DNA of 64,000 nt, taken from positions 124,001 to 188,000 of the forward strand of contig JAGSHD010000007.1 of assembly GCA_023954715.1 (NCBI GenBank), read 5' to 3'. Each line of letters opens with the position of its first letter. Within the stretch, counting starts at the first letter, position 1. The stretch is from Candidatus Cloacimonadota bacterium (GTDB lineage Bacteria; Muiribacteriota; UBA6191). The position numbers and the translations under genes were made by a program. Below are positions 8,880-17,947 of this stretch, one piece after another. A model generated the notes under the pieces. The model did not search any database and was not told where the DNA came from. It saw only the letters and a program-made list of their open reading frames with translations.

Positions 8880-8890
8880 TTCAGACTTAT

Positions 8891-8925
8891 AAAAAAAGAG
8901 CCTTAGTTTTTGGCTCTTTTTTTTT
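8891..8925. terminator. bidirectional intrinsic terminator
   Basis: A-run and GAGCC / GGCTC stem around a TTAGTTTTT loop, followed by nine T. It ends rpmB on the plus strand and, by symmetry, the M28 peptidase gene on the minus strand. Confidence 0.85.
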
Positions 8926-8980
8926 ATCCCAAAATAAATCGATGAAGTTCCAGGGTTTAAATTTCTATTGCTTACCCCCT

Positions 8981-10036
8981 CTATGTTGATCCTTTATCCG
9001 ATGCCAGATCTTTAAACATCTCGACTAATCCTAGAGTTAATCTAGACATAGTTTTGTAATCAATTTTATCTATGGTATCTGTGTCTTTATGATAGTGAGG
9101 GTTTCGTAGGTGAGCTGTATCTGTAAGCATCAATGCTTTATATCCAAATTGCCAATAAGACCATTGATCTGAAAACCCAATCTCTTTAATCAAACTAGGC
9201 AAACTAGCCCCTTCCGATGGCAAAGCATTGGTTTTTCTAAAAGCGTATATGCTATCACGAACCAAAGACCTTGAATCTCTGTTACCTACAAATGATATAA
9301 AGTTACCTTTTGTGGGATAAATCAAATTGAGTGGAAATGGATAATCTTGAGAGTTTTTTTCATGACTATAAAAACCCAAGCTTTCTAAGCTGATCATCCC
9401 AATAATATCTTCACCACGTCGATGTGATAACTCTGCACTCACGTAGCTCCCCATCTCTTTCGTTTGAAAGTAAGGAGGCTCTTCATTTACAAAGGCAACA
9501 AACTTAATTGTATGGTGTAAGTTAAATGGCTTCAATAACCTTGCTAGCTCTAGCAACACTGCAACACCTGTAGCATTGTCATCAGCACCTGGAGACCCTA
9601 TCACTGAGTCATAGTGTGCGCCTATAACCAAGGTTTTAGAATTTACCCCCTTTTTTATCGCCACAACATTTTCTACCTCTAAAATGTCTTTCATTTTCTT
9701 GACACCGTACAAGTCATAACCTCTCCTTTTTACAACATTATAGCGCTCTAAATTTACGTCATAGCCTATACTAGTAAAAGTAGATTGTATAAATTGAGAG
9801 GACAACTGTAGCTCTTTGTAATTCAATACATTTCTATGGCCTATCTTACTCGCTAAATGAGATACAGTCGTTTTTAATCTTTTTTCAACTTGTGAAAATT
9901 CTTCTCCAGGTTTATAAGGCACTCCTGTTGCCATTGGCATAGAGATGCCATCCAACAGATAAGCAGCAATAACTAACAAAACAACAATCTTAAGTAGAAC
10001 AACACCCTCAAATAGGGAAAAAACACGTATAAACAT
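8981..10036 (-). CDS. M28-family zinc metallopeptidase
   Basis: Membrane-anchored or exported aminopeptidase-type M28 peptidase with a two-zinc site. Zinc ligands are readable: H in GAHYDS, the bridging D in GADDNATG, the catalytic/ligand pair in NEEPP, and a late H in NPHYHKDTD. Residues 10-33 form one hydrophobic helix, a signal anchor or uncleaved signal. I place the start at the ATG at 10036, because GGAGG lies at the right distance before it; a GTG two codons upstream is also possible. About 351 aa, usual for M28 aminopeptidases. Substrates are unknown. It is divergent from the next gene. Confidence 0.85.
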   Translation of the reverse strand: MFIRVFSLFEGVVLLKIVVLLVIAAYLLDGISMPMATGVPYKPGEEFSQVEKRLKTTVSHLASKIGHRNVLNYKELQLSSQFIQSTFTSIGYDVNLERYNVVKRRGYDLYGVKKMKDILEVENVVAIKKGVNSKTLVIGAHYDSVIGSPGADDNATGVAVLLELARLLKPFNLHHTIKFVAFVNEEPPYFQTKEMGSYVSAELSHRRGEDIIGMISLESLGFYSHEKNSQDYPFPLNLIYPTKGNFISFVGNRDSRSLVRDSIYAFRKTNALPSEGASLPSLIKEIGFSDQWSYWQFGYKALMLTDTAHLRNPHYHKDTDTIDKIDYKTMSRLTLGLVEMFKDLASDKGST

Positions 10037-10267
10037 AAGCACCTCCGTTGGCTCATGTATCGCAATTAATAAGCCAAACCTATTTACTAGGGCTACAAGC
10101 TTTCATGCAAGAACTCCATTGCACTATTTTCTTTCAATGCACCTATCACATTGCGCATATAGGAACCAAAAAGGACAAAAATCCACAATTTTTGTATACT
10201 CCATCTCAATGCTTGAACCGATTAACATACACTTAAGTCCATTCACTGTATTTTTCTGGAGACTCCT

Positions 10268-12091
10268 TTGAAACTTATCCCCTTTGTCGCCTCTACACTC
10301 TTGTTTCTTATCTTTACTTTTCATGCTGATATCGCAAATTATTGGGGGGGCGGAGATACTGCCTATTTTATGCGATCAATTCATTCTTTAGTAAATGATG
10401 GAGATTTATGGCTAAGTAAAGAAGAGCTTAAATATGAAAACTATATGAAAATATCTCCCATAACTTTGGGAGACCGACTCATTAACTCTGACACTCATCG
10501 TTACTCGTTTCACCCCAATGGACTTGTTTTTTTTATGACTCCATTTTATGCCTTAGGTGGAAAAACAGCTACCGTCTTCGCCTCTTCACTTCTAAATTGC
10601 ATCGGCTGCTTTTTGATCTTTTTAGCTCTTAGAAGGCTTGGTATTGACTATTTAATCTCAGTTATTTTAGCCCTCTTATCTCTCTGGAATCCTATTATAA
10701 TGGGTGCAAGCACTATCTTAACTCCAGATGCCCTAGCTTATCCCATTGGCGCATTTGTTCTATACTCTTGGGCCTACGACCTTTTCAAATCTCCCCGGTT
10801 TATGACTCGAGTATTTTTGCCATTAATTATCCTAGCTGGATTTAATCACCTTAGATTTATCCCAGCTTTAGGTATATTTTTTCTTTATCATTTATGGAAG
10901 AAAGATCATTTAAAAAAATCTGTATATGTAGAAATATCGATAATCTCTGGTGTTATGCTTTTTGTATGGTATTTGTTTAATTGGCATATCACAGGAAACC
11001 CCCTGCCAAACAATTTTATGACCTCCGCTGGCAACAATCATAGTAGTTCTTTTGCTTTAGGAACATTATTCAAAGCCGGCTTACTTGGCATATGGTTAGA
11101 TCAACAAAGCGGTATTTTTATATATTATCCGATCAGTTTTGTTTTCCCCTTAGGGCTCTACTTCCTTTCAAAAAGTAAAAAAGATGAAGCCTACATTTTA
11201 ATAGTCTTCATTACCTTCAATACAGTCTTTTTAGGTAGCTACTTCAACTGGCATAGTCAATGGGGACCCCCAGGGCGATTTACAAGTATAATGATTCCAT
11301 TTTTAACTTATCTCTGCGCTATCTGCATACAAGAGCTCACCCTAAAGCTAAAAACATGGATATTTCTAAGCCCTGCATTAGTAGTTAGTACTTATTACAT
11401 CTATTGCACATGGACTTATCCCACACTTTTAATGCCCATGAACCCAATAAATAAAACTAACATCACTAATCAAAACAGCTATCTAGTTTATCTCTATAAC
11501 AAAATGAGCATTAACCTTATGGATTATATACCTGAATTTATATGTATCTTTGAATGGGACGATCTCTTTCAGGCTCTTTGCTTTTTATTACTTATTGGAA
11601 GCCTTTGCCATTGTATTCTTCGATTTCACCAAGAAGAAAAGGCCGTGCTAAGTATAATATTTTGTATATTATCCCTAGCAGGAATCTCCGTCTGTTCTGA
11701 GTTTGATAAACAGAGCCGGCCAGATCCTATTGCTTCAGATCCTAGATGGAAAAGTACCCCTATGAAAAGCATGTTTAACTACGAAAGAATGTATTTAAAT
11801 CCTGCCGTTAGGGCTTATCAAAAGCAAGAGTTTCATAAAGCTTTAGACCTATGCCATATCATTTACCAAGTAGCACCTAAAAACTATGACAACCTCTTAC
11901 TGTATTTTCTTATATATATGCAAATGGGAGATAGTATTAACGCGATTCAATACCTTAATCAAATTGAAGCTTCCAACATACCTAAAATCAAACACAAGCA
12001 ATTTCAAAGCATCCTTAATCAGATACTTCGAAGTTCAAATGGAACCTATTACAAAGAGGTCATAACTAATAAATTAAAAGAGTTACAATAA
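10268..12091 (+). CDS. polytopic membrane glycosyltransferase-like protein
   Basis: A 607-aa integral membrane protein with about ten hydrophobic helices. The overall plan resembles GT-C enzymes of the PMT/ArnT type: an N-terminal helix, a loop beginning YWGGGDTAYF with a conserved-type acidic residue (GGD), then repeated helices. The C-terminal 100 residues are soluble and TPR-like (YQKQEFHKALDLCHIIYQVAP, then YFLIYMQMGDSINAIQYL). The start is TTG, supported by GGAG at 10258-10261 six bases upstream. GT-C enzymes use polyprenyl-phosphate sugars; that activity is inferred. The gene abuts thiT tail to tail with no bases between stops and no visible terminator. Confidence 0.6.
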   Translation: MKLIPFVASTLLFLIFTFHADIANYWGGGDTAYFMRSIHSLVNDGDLWLSKEELKYENYMKISPITLGDRLINSDTHRYSFHPNGLVFFMTPFYALGGKTATVFASSLLNCIGCFLIFLALRRLGIDYLISVILALLSLWNPIIMGASTILTPDALAYPIGAFVLYSWAYDLFKSPRFMTRVFLPLIILAGFNHLRFIPALGIFFLYHLWKKDHLKKSVYVEISIISGVMLFVWYLFNWHITGNPLPNNFMTSAGNNHSSSFALGTLFKAGLLGIWLDQQSGIFIYYPISFVFPLGLYFLSKSKKDEAYILIVFITFNTVFLGSYFNWHSQWGPPGRFTSIMIPFLTYLCAICIQELTLKLKTWIFLSPALVVSTYYIYCTWTYPTLLMPMNPINKTNITNQNSYLVYLYNKMSINLMDYIPEFICIFEWDDLFQALCFLLLIGSLCHCILRFHQEEKAVLSIIFCILSLAGISVCSEFDKQSRPDPIASDPRWKSTPMKSMFNYERMYLNPAVRAYQKQEFHKALDLCHIIYQVAPKNYDNLLLYFLIYMQMGDSINAIQYLNQIEASNIPKIKHKQFQSILNQILRSSNGTYYKEVITNKLKELQ

Positions 12092-12598
12092 TTAAATCAG
12101 TATTCTTTTTGATGATCTTATAAGCCGATAAAAAAGAAATACACCAACAATTAATTCTGGTACCATAAAAGTAAAATTATAAGTAAAAGAAATCTGTAAG
12201 CCTTTTTCAAAACTCATGCCATCGGTGAAAAACAATATCCCTGAAGTCACATGAAATACAAAGCGCAAGATATAAGCTAAAACAATTGACTTCATAGGAT
12301 GATTTCTTAAAAAGCCAAAACAGCCAAGTGCAATGTTTGCAAATATATAATCACAAAAAAATGGCCCTATACCTATCGCCACTCCACCGGATAAAAAAGA
12401 TAAAATACCAAAATTTAGTCCCGCCAAAATCCCAATTTTTGGCCCCAAGCGAAGTGCGCATAAACAAATCGGCACACCAGATCCTAAAGTAACTGACCCT
12501 CCAGCAGGCATTCGAAAAACACTAATCTGAGACAAGACAAATGCCATTGCCACAAAAACAGCTGCTTCTATATACTTACTAATTGGTCTCTTATCCAT
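12092..12598 (-). CDS. thiT: thiamine ECF transporter S component ThiT
   Basis: Substrate-binding membrane subunit of an energy-coupling-factor transporter for thiamine, 168 aa with six predicted helices. It matches ThiT/YuaJ at the diagnostic places: MPAGGSVTLGSGVPICLCALR (family MPQGGSVS...P), RFVFHVTSGILFF (family RYxxHxISGxxFF, with the binding-site His) and the YNFTFMVPE stretch with the ligand-contact Asn. The ECF ATPases and T subunit are not in the window and must be shared from elsewhere. ThiT genes are commonly under a TPP riboswitch, but none is found here; instead a different potential pseudoknot precedes the gene. Confidence 0.85.
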   Translation of the reverse strand: MDKRPISKYIEAAVFVAMAFVLSQISVFRMPAGGSVTLGSGVPICLCALRLGPKIGILAGLNFGILSFLSGGVAIGIGPFFCDYIFANIALGCFGFLRNHPMKSIVLAYILRFVFHVTSGILFFTDGMSFEKGLQISFTYNFTFMVPELIVGVFLFYRLIRSSKRILI

Positions 12599-12638
12599 AT
12601 TAATCTTTCTAGCCTATCTTGCGGTAGTTAGTTTCATT

Positions 12639-12686
12639 AGTGCTAAACGATGACCTAGTTTCTGTCTAAGCACTTATCTCATCGTT
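12639..12686 (-). promoter_or_regulatory. pseudoknot-like structured leader of thiT
   Basis: On the minus strand AACGATGA (12686-12679) pairs perfectly with TCATCGTT (12653-12646). The loop contains AGTGCT (12674-12669), which is complementary to AGCACT (12644-12639) one base past the stem. Together the 8-bp and 6-bp helices form an H-type pseudoknot ending about 40 nt before the thiT ATG. Such a layout is typical of small riboswitches, but the class is not one I recognise. Confidence 0.45.
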
Positions 12687-12716
12687 AATAATCTATACTA
12701 ATATGAAGCCATAAAA

Positions 12717-12747
12717 AAAACACCCAAAACTTTAAGCTTTGGGTGTT
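12717..12747 (-). terminator. intrinsic terminator of rpsO-pnp
   Basis: An 11-bp perfect stem (AAACACCCAAA / TTTGGGTGTTT) with a 9-nt loop. On the minus strand it runs into a stretch of T, 30 bp beyond the pnp stop. Confidence 0.85.
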
Positions 12748-12776
12748 TATTTATACAATTGAATTTAATTCAATTT

Positions 12777-14894
12777 CTAGAAGTCGTTTTCTTCTACTTC
12801 TTGAGCAGAAAGTGAAAATCTTCCTTGTCGATCTTTTTCAATCAATTTTAATGAAATGTGATCTCCCTCTTGTAATACATCGCTTACAGAGTTTAATCTA
12901 CCTTTCTTAGAAATCTTAGAAATATGTAGAAGACCTTCTTTACCTGGTAAAAATTCACAGAAAGCTCCAAAATCAGTAATTCTGATTACTTTACTTTCAT
13001 AGATTTCTCCAACTTCAGGATCAGTAACCATGCTCTTGATAAATCCATAAGCACCATCACCTTTTTCACCATCACTTGCCAAAATCTTAACGATACCACG
13101 GTTGTTTGCTTCGTCTTCTGAGATTTCAACTTTACAGTCATACATTTCAGAGATTTTTCGAATCATTTTTCCACCAGGCCCAATAATTTCTCCAATTTTT
13201 TCTTTTGGAATTTCAATCATTAGGATTCGAGGAGCAGTAGCTGCAATTTCTTCTCTTGGAGTAGAGATTGCACCATTCATTGACTCTAAGATCTCAAGTC
13301 TAGCTTTTTTAGCTTGCTCAAGAGCAGTAGTCATGATTTCAATAGTGATTCCTTCAATTTTGATATCCATTTGTAAAGCAGTAATACCTTCTGTAGTACC
13401 AGCTACTTTAAAATCCATATCTCCATAATGATCTTCAGCACCTTGAATATCAGTAATAACTGTATACTCACCACTAGCTTCATCCATGAAAAGACCCATT
13501 GCAATTCCTGCTACAGGAGCTTTAATTGGAACTCCACCAGCCATCATTGCCATGATTCCAGAACAAACTGTAGCCATAGAAGATGAACCATTAGACTCCA
13601 TGATTTCAGAAACTAATCGAATAGTATAAGGAAAATCTTCTTGTGAAGGTAAGATTGCTCGGATTGCTTTTGAAGCTAACTCTCCGTGACCAATTTCTCT
13701 TCTACCAGGTCCAACAAATCTCCCGCACTCACCAACAGAAAATGGAGGAAAGTTATAATGAAGATAAAATGGCTCTCTAGCACTTTCATCAAGACCGTCT
13801 ACGAATTGAGCGTCATCTCCACCACCAAGTGTTAAAACACCTAAAGATTGAGTTTCACCTCTTGTAAACAATGCACTACCGTGAAGTCTTGAAAAGATAT
13901 CAATTTCACTATTTAATGCTCTTAACTGATCTACTTCTCTATTATCAATACGTTTTTTATCAACAACGATCATTTTTCTGATTACATCATACTCAATGTC
14001 ATGTAAATACTCGTGTACAAGATTTTTCAATGAAGAGTCTGCTTCAAATCTTTCAGCAAAGTTTTCATCGATAGCTGCTTTTAACTCAACACTTTTTGCT
14101 TCTCTTTCTAATTTAGAAGAAATTTCAAAAGATGCTTTAAATGGCTCATAATAAGCTGCAACTAACTCACTGTATAACTCTTCGTTACGAACAGGAGGAG
14201 TATAAGATTGCTTTTCTTTTCCGACTTTAGCAACTAACTCTTCAATACAAGAACAAATGGTCTTAATATTGTCATGAGCAAACTTCAAAGCCTCAAGATA
14301 TTGATCCTCAGACAAGATACTTGCTTCAGACTCAACCATTGTAATTGCTTTTTTAGTACCTGCTACCAACAAATCTAAATCACTTTTAGCCATTTGATCT
14401 GTACTTGGGTTACAAACTAATTTACCATCAACAAGCCCTACTCTAACGCCACCGATTGGTCCGTTAAAAGGAGAGTCAGAGATAGATAATGCAGCAGAAG
14501 CAGCATTGATCGCCATGATTTCAGGTCGATTTTGTCCATCATAAGCAAGAGCTTGAAGAATTATTTGAGTCTCATTTTTATACTTTTCAGGAAAAAGTGG
14601 TCGAATTGGTCGATCAATTAATCTTGAGATCAAAGTCTCTTTTGTTGTAGGTCTAGCTTCTCTTTTGAAAAAACCACCTGGAATCTTACCAGCTGCATAA
14701 GTTTTTTCTCGGTAGTCAACTGTCAAAGGAAAAAAGTCTTGTCCTTCTCTTGCTGTTGTTTTTGCACAAGCACTACCAAATACTACAGTATCTCCAGCTT
14801 CTACAATAACAGATCCACCAGCTTGACGAGCAATTTTACCCGTACTAATACTAAATCCTAATTCTTTACATTCTATTTTTGTTTCATTAAACAT
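12777..14894 (-). CDS. pnp: polynucleotide phosphorylase
   Basis: 3'-to-5' phosphorolytic exoribonuclease of RNA decay, 705 aa, the standard length. Two RNase PH domains are present, the second with GRREIGHGELA and the catalytic-site DIQGAEDHYGDMDFK. They are joined by an all-helical linker and followed by a KH domain (IGEIIGPGGKMIRKI, about residue 570) and an S1 domain (GEIYESKVIRITDFGAFCEF, about 635). The order rpsO-pnp, with 10 bp between the genes, is the conserved arrangement in bacteria. The 5' stem typically involved in RNase III autoregulation was not identified. Confidence 0.97.
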   Translation of the reverse strand: MFNETKIECKELGFSISTGKIARQAGGSVIVEAGDTVVFGSACAKTTAREGQDFFPLTVDYREKTYAAGKIPGGFFKREARPTTKETLISRLIDRPIRPLFPEKYKNETQIILQALAYDGQNRPEIMAINAASAALSISDSPFNGPIGGVRVGLVDGKLVCNPSTDQMAKSDLDLLVAGTKKAITMVESEASILSEDQYLEALKFAHDNIKTICSCIEELVAKVGKEKQSYTPPVRNEELYSELVAAYYEPFKASFEISSKLEREAKSVELKAAIDENFAERFEADSSLKNLVHEYLHDIEYDVIRKMIVVDKKRIDNREVDQLRALNSEIDIFSRLHGSALFTRGETQSLGVLTLGGGDDAQFVDGLDESAREPFYLHYNFPPFSVGECGRFVGPGRREIGHGELASKAIRAILPSQEDFPYTIRLVSEIMESNGSSSMATVCSGIMAMMAGGVPIKAPVAGIAMGLFMDEASGEYTVITDIQGAEDHYGDMDFKVAGTTEGITALQMDIKIEGITIEIMTTALEQAKKARLEILESMNGAISTPREEIAATAPRILMIEIPKEKIGEIIGPGGKMIRKISEMYDCKVEISEDEANNRGIVKILASDGEKGDGAYGFIKSMVTDPEVGEIYESKVIRITDFGAFCEFLPGKEGLLHISKISKKGRLNSVSDVLQEGDHISLKLIEKDRQGRFSLSAQEVEENDF

Positions 14895-14904
14895 ATTTAG
14901 CCTA

Positions 14905-15174
14905 TTACTTTCTTATTTCAAGACGTTTGATCAATGTTTTATATCTTTCTTCACTTTTTCCACGAAGGTATTTAAGAAGACTTTTTCTTCTTCCAATAAG
15001 AATCATTAACCCTCTTCTTGAAATATGATCATGGTAATGAGTCTTGAAGTGCTCTGTTAAAGCTTTGATTCTGTGAGTCAAAACAGCAATTTGAACTTCT
15101 GGAGATCCTGTATCACCCTCTGCTGTTGCGTACTCTTTAATTACTTCTTGTTTCTTTTCTTTTGAGATAGACAT
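14905..15174 (-). CDS. rpsO: 30S ribosomal protein S15
   Basis: S15 binds 16S rRNA early in small-subunit assembly. I choose the ATG at 15174, giving [16 protein letters not shown] and 89 aa, the exact usual length. A 29-codon upstream extension is open but basic, low-complexity and unlike S15. Family signatures are [17 protein letters not shown] and [19 protein letters not shown]. An AAGG sequence lies before the chosen start. It is followed at 10 bp by pnp. Confidence 0.95.
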   Translation of the reverse strand: MSISKEKKQEVIKEYATAEGDTGSPEVQIAVLTHRIKALTEHFKTHYHDHISRRGLMILIGRRKSLLKYLRGKSEERYKTLIKRLEIRK

Positions 15175-15358
15175 TTCTAGCCTTTTCCTTTTCTTACATC
15201 TAAAACCATTTTTGTTCTTTGGCTTAGGTTCATGATCAAACAACTTCTTTCTAATAATCAATTGACGTTGCTTGGGTATATATTTATTTTGCTTACTAAC
15301 ACTGTCTTTCAGACAAAAAGACTATACCAATCTTTTCTTTAGCAATAGTAACAGCGCA

Positions 15359-15388
15359 ATATAACCCATAGTACCCTATCCTTGTAAA
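15359..15388 (-). promoter_or_regulatory. possible promoter of rpsO-pnp
   Basis: On the minus strand TTTACA (15388-15383) and TTATAT (15364-15359) are 18 bp apart, about 185 bp upstream of the rpsO ATG. This leaves a long leader that could carry S15 autoregulation. Confidence 0.35.
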
Positions 15389-15491
15389 TGATTTTCCATA
15401 TTCTAATAGCTAATCTTTTACATATAAAGAGTACAAGTCCTCCCAAATTTTGTATTTTTTTGTTTGTTTTTGTATTTTTTGAACTTTTTTT

Positions 15492-15518
15492 TCATGTTTT
15501 TCTATTTTTTGCCGATAA
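15492..15518 (+). promoter_or_regulatory. sigma-28 (FliA)-type promoter
   Basis: TCATGTTT (15492-15499), exactly 11 bp, then GCCGATAA (15511-15518). The -10 is a perfect match to the flagellar sigma-28 consensus and the -35 matches TAAAGTTT at six of eight positions. It is embedded in a T-rich tract and lies immediately before the DUF501-flgF-flgG genes. Confidence 0.7.
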
Positions 15519-15526
15519 GTAATGTA

Positions 15527-16063
15527 ATGAAATCTTATCCATTTATATATAAAGACAAAAAAATTAATTTTCGCTTTCCTGTCCATAAGGTTGCACTTGA
15601 GTGTAACTATGACCAAGCGGTTGTATTAGAACACACACGAGCAGAGTCAGAAAAGTTTGCTCGTACTCCCTATTGGATCCAATGTCCTAGATTGATCAGT
15701 GCTGTACACAGGATTGAAAGTAAAGGCTGGATTAAAATCCTTGAAGGTTTTGTTCAGGGACCCTATAAGGATCAATGGAAACAATTCACTGATGAAGTTC
15801 CACAGATTCTCAAAGACACACTACAAACAAGCTATTACGATGCATTAAAAAGCGAAGATCGATTAAACGTAGCAGGTGTCCAAAACCCTTTCCATTTGAA
15901 ATGCTTACATTCGCATTATGGATTTTACCTAGTACACAAAAAGGGATTTGTCGGAGAGTTTGTTCATGGAATGATTTTATGGAAAATGAAAAGAGATCAA
16001 CTAAATCCTCTTGGCACATATTGCGATGCCGATCTTCTAGAATGCGAGGAAGAAAATGATTAA
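15527..16063 (+). CDS. DUF501-domain protein
   Basis: A conserved cytoplasmic protein of unknown function. The DUF501-type pattern is seen as a VVLEHTRAES lead-in followed by TPYWIQCPRLISAVHRIES, with a conserved Cys-Pro, and a late HSHYGFYLVH segment. I choose the ATG at 15527 (178 aa); an upstream extension to 15464 would add a Phe-rich translation of the T-tract and overlap the promoter. No ribosome-binding site precedes the ATG, and the sigma-28 -10 ends only 8 bp before it, so the transcript may be leaderless. Its end overlaps flgF by 8 bp, tying it to flagellar expression. Confidence 0.65.
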   Translation: MKSYPFIYKDKKINFRFPVHKVALECNYDQAVVLEHTRAESEKFARTPYWIQCPRLISAVHRIESKGWIKILEGFVQGPYKDQWKQFTDEVPQILKDTLQTSYYDALKSEDRLNVAGVQNPFHLKCLHSHYGFYLVHKKGFVGEFVHGMILWKMKRDQLNPLGTYCDADLLECEEEND

Positions 16064-16889
16064 AGGTTTATATACATCAGCTATGGGGATGTTAATTCAA
16101 GAAGCTTCTTTGAGCATTACCACCAATAATCTGGCTAATGTTAATACTACAGGCTATAAAAAAGAGCGAATAACTTTTGAAGAGTTTCCTAATATTCTTG
16201 AGCAAAGAATCAATGACACCCAAGTTCCAGACGGCCAAAAACACTATAAACCACCACAAATTGGGCGTCTTGGAACAGGCGTTATCTTAGATCGAGTTAC
16301 GACTGACCATGAAACAGGCTCCATGGCACCTACCGGAAATGCTACAGATTTCATGGCTCATGGCAAATCTTATTTTGCTTTGCAAACTCCAGATGGAATT
16401 CAATTTACAAAAGACGGTCAATTTAGAATTAGTAACGATGGTTTTTTAACAAATAGACAAGGATATCGAGTTTTAGGACATCCAGGTCAAAAGCCAGCAA
16501 GCCCAGCAATAGATGATAAGGGGAACCCAGCCAACTGGTTAACTCCAATCAAAGTTCAATCTGCTACCGGGTTAACTGTGGATGTAACGGGACGTGTTAT
16601 GCAAAACAATCAATTTGCCAACCAAAGCATCTTGACTGTTAATTTTAAAGATACCAATCAAATGGAAAAAGTTGGACAAAACAATTACAAAAGACTCAGT
16701 GGAGAGGTTTTAGTAAACAAGCAAAATGAAATCTCCCAAGGACATTTAGAAAAATCAAACATAAATATAGTCAATGAAATGGTAAACATGATTAAAGTTT
16801 CTCGTGGATACGAGACAAACTCTAAAATCCTAACTGGGATTGATGAGTTACTTGGAAAAGCTGTTAATCAAATCGGAACCTTAAGGTAG
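16056..16889 (+). CDS. flgF: flagellar proximal rod protein FlgF
   Basis: Flagellar rod protein exported through the flagellar type III system to build the periplasmic rod. The 277-aa protein has the N-terminal rod signature (LYTSAMGMLIQEASLSITTNNLANVNTTGYKK), a central domain with FALQTPDGIQFTKDGQFRIS, and the C-terminal helix LEKSNINIVNEMVNMIKVSRGYETNSKIL. Paired with flgG 11 bp downstream, it is best called FlgF, although FlgF and FlgG are close paralogues. It is expressed from the upstream sigma-28-like promoter. FlgF usually belongs to an earlier flagellar class, so sigma-28 control would be unusual. Confidence 0.85.
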   Translation: MIKGLYTSAMGMLIQEASLSITTNNLANVNTTGYKKERITFEEFPNILEQRINDTQVPDGQKHYKPPQIGRLGTGVILDRVTTDHETGSMAPTGNATDFMAHGKSYFALQTPDGIQFTKDGQFRISNDGFLTNRQGYRVLGHPGQKPASPAIDDKGNPANWLTPIKVQSATGLTVDVTGRVMQNNQFANQSILTVNFKDTNQMEKVGQNNYKRLSGEVLVNKQNEISQGHLEKSNINIVNEMVNMIKVSRGYETNSKILTGIDELLGKAVNQIGTLR

Positions 16890-16900
16890 GAGTTAAACTT

Positions 16901-17689
16901 ATGATGCGAGCACTTTATATCTCAGCTACTGGGATGCAGGCACAGGATAAAAATATCTCAACCATCACGCAAAATTTATCAAACGTTAACACAAATGGTT
17001 ATAAAAAGCGTGTTGCAAACTTTGAAGACCTCCTATATCAAACTCTTAGAGAGCCAGGGACCGAGCTAACCGATGGAGTTTCTGCTCCCACAGGGATTCA
17101 ACTTGGAAACGGGGTTCGAGTAACTGGAATATCAAAAATTAATACACAAGGTGGATTTCAAATTACTGATAATCCTTTCGATCTAGCTATCGAAGGGGAA
17201 GGTTTTTTTCAAATTCAACTACCTAACGGAAGTATTGGATACACTAGAGACGGAGCATTTCGTCCTGATGCTACTGGTCAACTCGTAAATGCATCTGGTT
17301 TAATACTAGATCCTCCTATTGTAGTTCCTCAAGATGCAGAAAGTGTCACTGTTGGTACTAATGGAGTTGTATCTGTTATACAAGGGGACAATCAAACGGC
17401 TGTACAAATCGGACAAATCCAAACGGTACGATTTATCAATCCCGGAGGAATGAAAAACCAAGGTCGAAATATTGCAACAGAAACAATTGCCTCTGGAGCT
17501 CCCTTACAAGGTACACCTGGGCAAGGAGAGTTTGGTACTATCGCCCAAGGTAGTCTTGAAACTTCAAACGTAACTGTAGTAGATGAAATGGTAAACTTAA
17601 TCACAGCACAAAGAGCTTACGAGTCTAACTCTAAAGGCATTCAAACTGCCGACTCAATGCTGCAAACCGCCAATGGTTTAAAACGATAA
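16901..17689 (+). CDS. flgG: flagellar distal rod protein FlgG
   Basis: Distal rod component, 262 aa as in most FlgG. The N-terminus reads MMRALYISATGMQAQDKNIS followed by NLSNVNTNGYKKR; the core has FDLAIEGEGFFQIQLPNGSIGYTRDGAF; the C-terminus has LETSNVTVVDEMVNLITAQRAYESNSK. A strong terminator follows, so the L- and P-ring genes (flgH, flgI) that often come next are not in this operon. Confidence 0.93.
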   Translation: MMRALYISATGMQAQDKNISTITQNLSNVNTNGYKKRVANFEDLLYQTLREPGTELTDGVSAPTGIQLGNGVRVTGISKINTQGGFQITDNPFDLAIEGEGFFQIQLPNGSIGYTRDGAFRPDATGQLVNASGLILDPPIVVPQDAESVTVGTNGVVSVIQGDNQTAVQIGQIQTVRFINPGGMKNQGRNIATETIASGAPLQGTPGQGEFGTIAQGSLETSNVTVVDEMVNLITAQRAYESNSKGIQTADSMLQTANGLKR

Positions 17690-17703
17690 TCTAATTAATT
17701 AGA

Positions 17704-17737
17704 GCCCCTGATACCTTAAGTATCAGGGGCTTTTTTT
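17704..17737 (+). terminator. intrinsic terminator after flgG
   Basis: Perfect 11-bp stem GCCCCTGATAC / GTATCAGGGGC with a 5-nt loop, followed by seven T. It closes the DUF501-flgF-flgG operon. Confidence 0.95.
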
Positions 17738-17897
17738 ATATGGACACAAAAAATAAACTTTAACTTACTTCAAACAAACTTTAACTAACAACCTAAACTT
17801 ACCTTAACTCCTGTCAGCATTCGATTGTAATGGAGCAGTGTGCTTTATACTCAAAAAGGATAAAGTAATTATCACGAACCAGCACAAGTAAAAGTCG

Positions 17898-17923
17898 AAA
17901 AAAAAAGCCTCCCGAAGGAGACT
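17898..17923 (-). terminator. intrinsic terminator, UUCG loop
   Basis: On the minus strand GTCTCC-TTCG-GGAGGC is followed by a long T-run, 25 bp beyond the stop of the Gly-rich lipoprotein gene. Confidence 0.85.
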
Positions 17924-17947
17924 TGAACCATTGGGTATCATATGGGT

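Noticed and set aside
10048-10324. Small ORFs on both strands before the membrane glycosyltransferase gene
   Set aside because: No ribosome-binding site or family features; they cover the gene's own translation start region.
12599-12716. TPP riboswitch before thiT
   Set aside because: The expected core elements (CTGAGA; ACCTGAT; GCGxAGGGAA) are absent on the minus strand; only the unrelated pseudoknot is present.
15175-15261. N-terminal extension of S15
   Set aside because: S15 is 89 residues from the internal ATG, which matches the family exactly; the extension is low-complexity and basic.
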